Origin: Cellulosimicrobium sp. Marseille-Q4280
Lineage (GTDB): Bacteria; Actinomycetota; Actinomycetes; Actinomycetales; Cellulomonadaceae
NCBI RefSeq assembly: GCF_943181405.1
Contig: NZ_CALPBY010000005.1
Location: 248,001 to 312,000 of the forward strand
Direction: 5' to 3'
Length of the DNA: 64,000 nucleotides
Shown: one piece after another, positions 62,389 to 64,000 of the stretch
Layout: every line of letters begins with the position of its first letter
How positions within the stretch are numbered: position 1 is the stretch's first letter
The notes under the pieces: generated by a model
Seen by the model: only the letters and a program-made list of their open reading frames with translations
What the model was told of the DNA's origin: nothing
Database searches by the model: none
Program-made: the position numbers and the translations under genes

Positions 62389-63117
62389 ATGGCAGGTGAC
62401 GACGACGCGCCCGGCACGACGGCAGGTGGGACCACGGCCGCGACAGCCCTCGCCCCCGGCGTGCCCCGCGCCGACGGCCGGCTCGGGCACGTCGGGACGG
62501 CCGCCGCGCCGTCGTGGCTGTCGGAGCGGCTCGTCTCGGGGACGCACGCCGACACGGTCACGGCGTTCCGGCGCGCGCGCGAGACGTTCATCGCGGGCGA
62601 GCGGATCGACATGGGTCGGCTCGCGACGTCCCTCGGCGTGGACCGCACGAGCCTGTTCCGGTGGGTCGGCAACCGCGACGCGCTGCTCTCCGAGGTGCTG
62701 TGGTCCCTCGCCGTCCCCACGCTCGAGCAGGCCGACGACGCGGCCGCCGGACTGCACGGGGCCGAGCGCGTCGCGTCCGTGCTCACGACGTTCGTCCGCG
62801 ACCTCATCACGGCCGGGTACTTCCGCACCTTCCTGCAGCGCGAGCCCGCCCGCGCCCTGCGCCTGCTGACCACCAAGGAGAGCCAGATCCAGCGGCGCTA
62901 CGTCGCCGAGGTGGAGGCGCTCGTCGACGCCGAGCTCTCGCCCCGGCCGCTCGGGCGCGACGTCGCCCCGCGCGAGCTCGCCTACCTGCTCGTCCGCATC
63001 AGCGAGTCGTTCACGTACGCCGACCTCATCGCGGGCGACGTGCCGAGCGCGGCGCGCGCGCAGACGGCGTTCGAGCTCGTGCTGCACCTCGACCGACCCG
63101 ACCCCGCGGCGTCGTGA
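62389..63117 (+). CDS. QsdR-type TetR family regulator
   Basis: 242 residues. An unusually long N-terminal extension of about 45 Gly/Ala/Thr-rich residues precedes a TetR-like helix-turn-helix: I-D-M-G-R-L-A-T-S-L-G-V-D-R-T-S-L-F-R-W-V-G-N-R-D. The L-F-R-W-V-G-N-R-D segment and F-L-Q-R-E-P-A-R-A-L-R-L-L-T resemble QsdR, a regulator of gamma-lactone degradation in Rhodococcus. It likely controls the divergent acyl-CoA dehydrogenase-thiolase operon. The start is fixed by the leaderless promoter. Confidence 0.86.
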   Translation: MAGDDDAPGTTAGGTTAATALAPGVPRADGRLGHVGTAAAPSWLSERLVSGTHADTVTAFRRARETFIAGERIDMGRLATSLGVDRTSLFRWVGNRDALLSEVLWSLAVPTLEQADDAAAGLHGAERVASVLTTFVRDLITAGYFRTFLQREPARALRLLTTKESQIQRRYVAEVEALVDAELSPRPLGRDVAPRELAYLLVRISESFTYADLIAGDVPSAARAQTAFELVLHLDRPDPAAS

Positions 63118-63190
63118 CGCACGCTGCCGCGCCCGACCGATCGCCGTCGTGCGCGCCACCCGATCCCCGTCGCCTCCCCCGGAGGAGCCC

Positions 63191-63637
63191 GTGACCACTC
63201 CGCCCGCCCCGCCCGCCTACGGCCACCGCTCGCCGTTCCCGACCCGCTGGAACGACGACGACGTCTACGGCCACGTGAACAACACCGTCTACTACGAGGC
63301 GATGGACACCGCGATCAACACGTGGCTCGTGCGCGTCGCGGGACTCGACCGCCTGACCGGTCCCGCGATCGGGCTGTGCGTGAGCAGCTCGTGCGAGTAC
63401 CGCGCGTCGGCGTCCTTCCCGGACCCGCTGGAGGTGGGCGTGCGGGTGGGACGCCTCGGGACGTCGAGCGTCGCGTGGGAGCTGGGCATCCTGCGCGCGG
63501 GTGAGGACGTGCCGATCGCCGAGGGCCGGTTCGTGCACGTCTTCGTGGACCGCGAGACGCGTCGCCCGACCCCCGTCCCGGCGGGCATCCGGGCCGCGAT
63601 CGAGCGCGACCTCCTGGTCCCCGCAGCGGTGAGCTGA
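63191..63637 (+). CDS. Acyl-CoA thioesterase, hot-dog fold (4HBT-like)
   Basis: 148 residues. The catalytic loop R-W-N-D-D-D-V-Y-G-H-V-N-N-T-V-Y-Y-E is the 4-hydroxybenzoyl-CoA-thioesterase/FadM-type signature. It releases acids from acyl-CoA. GTG 63191 follows GGAGGAG directly upstream. It lies 73 bp after the QsdR-like gene and is probably co-transcribed with it. Confidence 0.9.
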   Translation: MTTPPAPPAYGHRSPFPTRWNDDDVYGHVNNTVYYEAMDTAINTWLVRVAGLDRLTGPAIGLCVSSSCEYRASASFPDPLEVGVRVGRLGTSSVAWELGILRAGEDVPIAEGRFVHVFVDRETRRPTPVPAGIRAAIERDLLVPAAVS

Positions 63638-63645
63638 GGTTGGGC

Positions 63646-63678
63646 ATCTGTCGTCGCGAGGAAGCGATGGCGACAGAT
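63646..63678 (+). terminator. Terminator after the thioesterase gene
   Basis: ATCTGTCG (63646-63653) pairs with CGACAGAT (63671-63678), with an inner TCGC/GCGA stem. It starts 9 nt after the stop. Confidence 0.7.
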
Positions 63679-63724
63679 CCAGCACTCAGCGGTCCGAGGT
63701 GAGTCGAGGAGTCCTGGGGCAGCG

Positions 63725-63746
63725 TCATACCGACCGCGCGGTATGA
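63725..63746. promoter_or_regulatory. Operator copy 2: TCATACCG-N6-CGGTATGA
   Basis: Perfect 8-bp arms around ACCGCG, 66 bp before the phosphotransferase start. The core matches the element at 55568-55585 in inverted orientation, with one mismatch in 18 bp. Confidence 0.7.
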
Positions 63747-63811
63747 TCGCTTGAAGCCGGTCGATCCGGCGTCCCGACGACGCGCGACGCAGCGCGGAGA
63801 GGTGGTCGACG

Positions 63812-64000
63812 ATGACCCGACCGACGGCGAGCCCGCCCGGGCTCGACGTGCACCGGCTCGACCAGTGGTTGCGCCGGACGCACCCCGAGCTCGCCACGGA
63901 GCGACCCGTCTCCGCGACCGTGATCGCCGGGGGCCGGAGCAACCTCACGTACCGCGTCGAGGGCGCAGCCGTCCCGCTCGTGCTGCGCCGGCCGCCGCTC
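63812..64000 (+). CDS. Phosphotransferase (APH) family protein (3' partial)
   Basis: The 63 visible residues start at ATG 63812 and run off the window. L-D-Q-W-L-R-R-T-H-P-E-L is followed by V-I-A-G-G-R-S-N-L-T-Y-R-V, the nucleotide-binding glycine-rich loop of aminoglycoside-phosphotransferase-like kinases, and L-V-L-R-R-P-P-L. Relatives of this type are usually encoded with acyl-CoA dehydrogenases and may phosphorylate hydroxyacyl-CoA. This fits the catabolic neighbourhood and the shared operator. Confidence 0.85.
   Translation, partial: MTRPTASPPGLDVHRLDQWLRRTHPELATERPVSATVIAGGRSNLTYRVEGAAVPLVLRRPPL

Overview
The window is very GC-rich and gene-dense, with abundant GTG starts, 4-nt ATGA/GTGA gene overlaps, a bldC gene, DUF3073 and DUF3618 genes and a C50-carotenoid cluster. 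This points to a chromosomal segment of an actinobacterium. The gene content fits the Cellulomonadaceae/Promicromonosporaceae side of Micrococcales (Cellulosimicrobium-like), but the genus is an inference. I see no insertion sequence, prophage, integrase or CRISPR array.

Layout. 1-7.4 kb: housekeeping genes (partial TIGR03086 protein, lipoprotein, glycerophosphodiesterase, PfkB sugar kinase, SurE, MscS channel, a small conserved protein, ThrE-type exporter). 7.4-13.4 kb: a D,D-carboxypeptidase, then the convergent carotenoid operon crtB-crtI-crtYe-crtYf-crtEb with a perfect palindrome in front of it. 13.4-18.5 kb: galE, an ArsR/CDF metal-efflux pair with an operator over its start, a small zincin, the Glu-Asp-Phe tRNA cluster, a holin-like/DUF3618 pair, bldC and DUF3073. 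18.6-25.4 kb: purM and purF divergent from a sulfate ABC importer (sbp-cysT-cysW-cysA). 25.4-34.5 kb: membrane proteins, a 1612-residue secreted nuclease/5'-nucleotidase, a sterol-carrier-like protein and an RNB ribonuclease. 34.5-42.7 kb: a five-gene peptide-type ABC importer, cutC and gdhA. 42.8-51.6 kb: a SAM-IV riboswitch in front of two flavin reductases, an aldo/keto reductase, Dps, a luciferase-like monooxygenase with a Cys-rich upstream ORF, and a TetR/MMPL efflux pair. 51.7-55.4 kb: a membrane-anchored phosphatase/nuclease-fold protein and purL. 55.6-64 kb: acyl-CoA and alcohol catabolism (ADH, SDR, MaoC, hydrolase, thiolase, acyl-CoA dehydrogenase, thioesterase, phosphotransferase) with two TetR-type regulators.

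How the parts work together. Three loci concern sulfur: the sulfate importer, the SAM-IV-controlled flavin reductases, and the flavin-dependent monooxygenase behind the Cys-rich upstream ORF. The last two could form a dispersed FMNH2-dependent C-S bond-cleaving system switched on by sulfur shortage (inference). In the catabolic region, one inverted repeat (ATACCG-N6-CGGTAT) lies before both the ADH operon and the phosphotransferase gene, suggesting one repressor controls both.

Other points. At least ten genes start on the first transcribed base: a TANNNT -10 box ends 6-7 nt before the start codon, so leaderless transcription looks common. Two genes, pfkB (5' end) and cysW (3' end), carry apparent one-base frameshifts in homopolymers, either assembly errors or real lesions.
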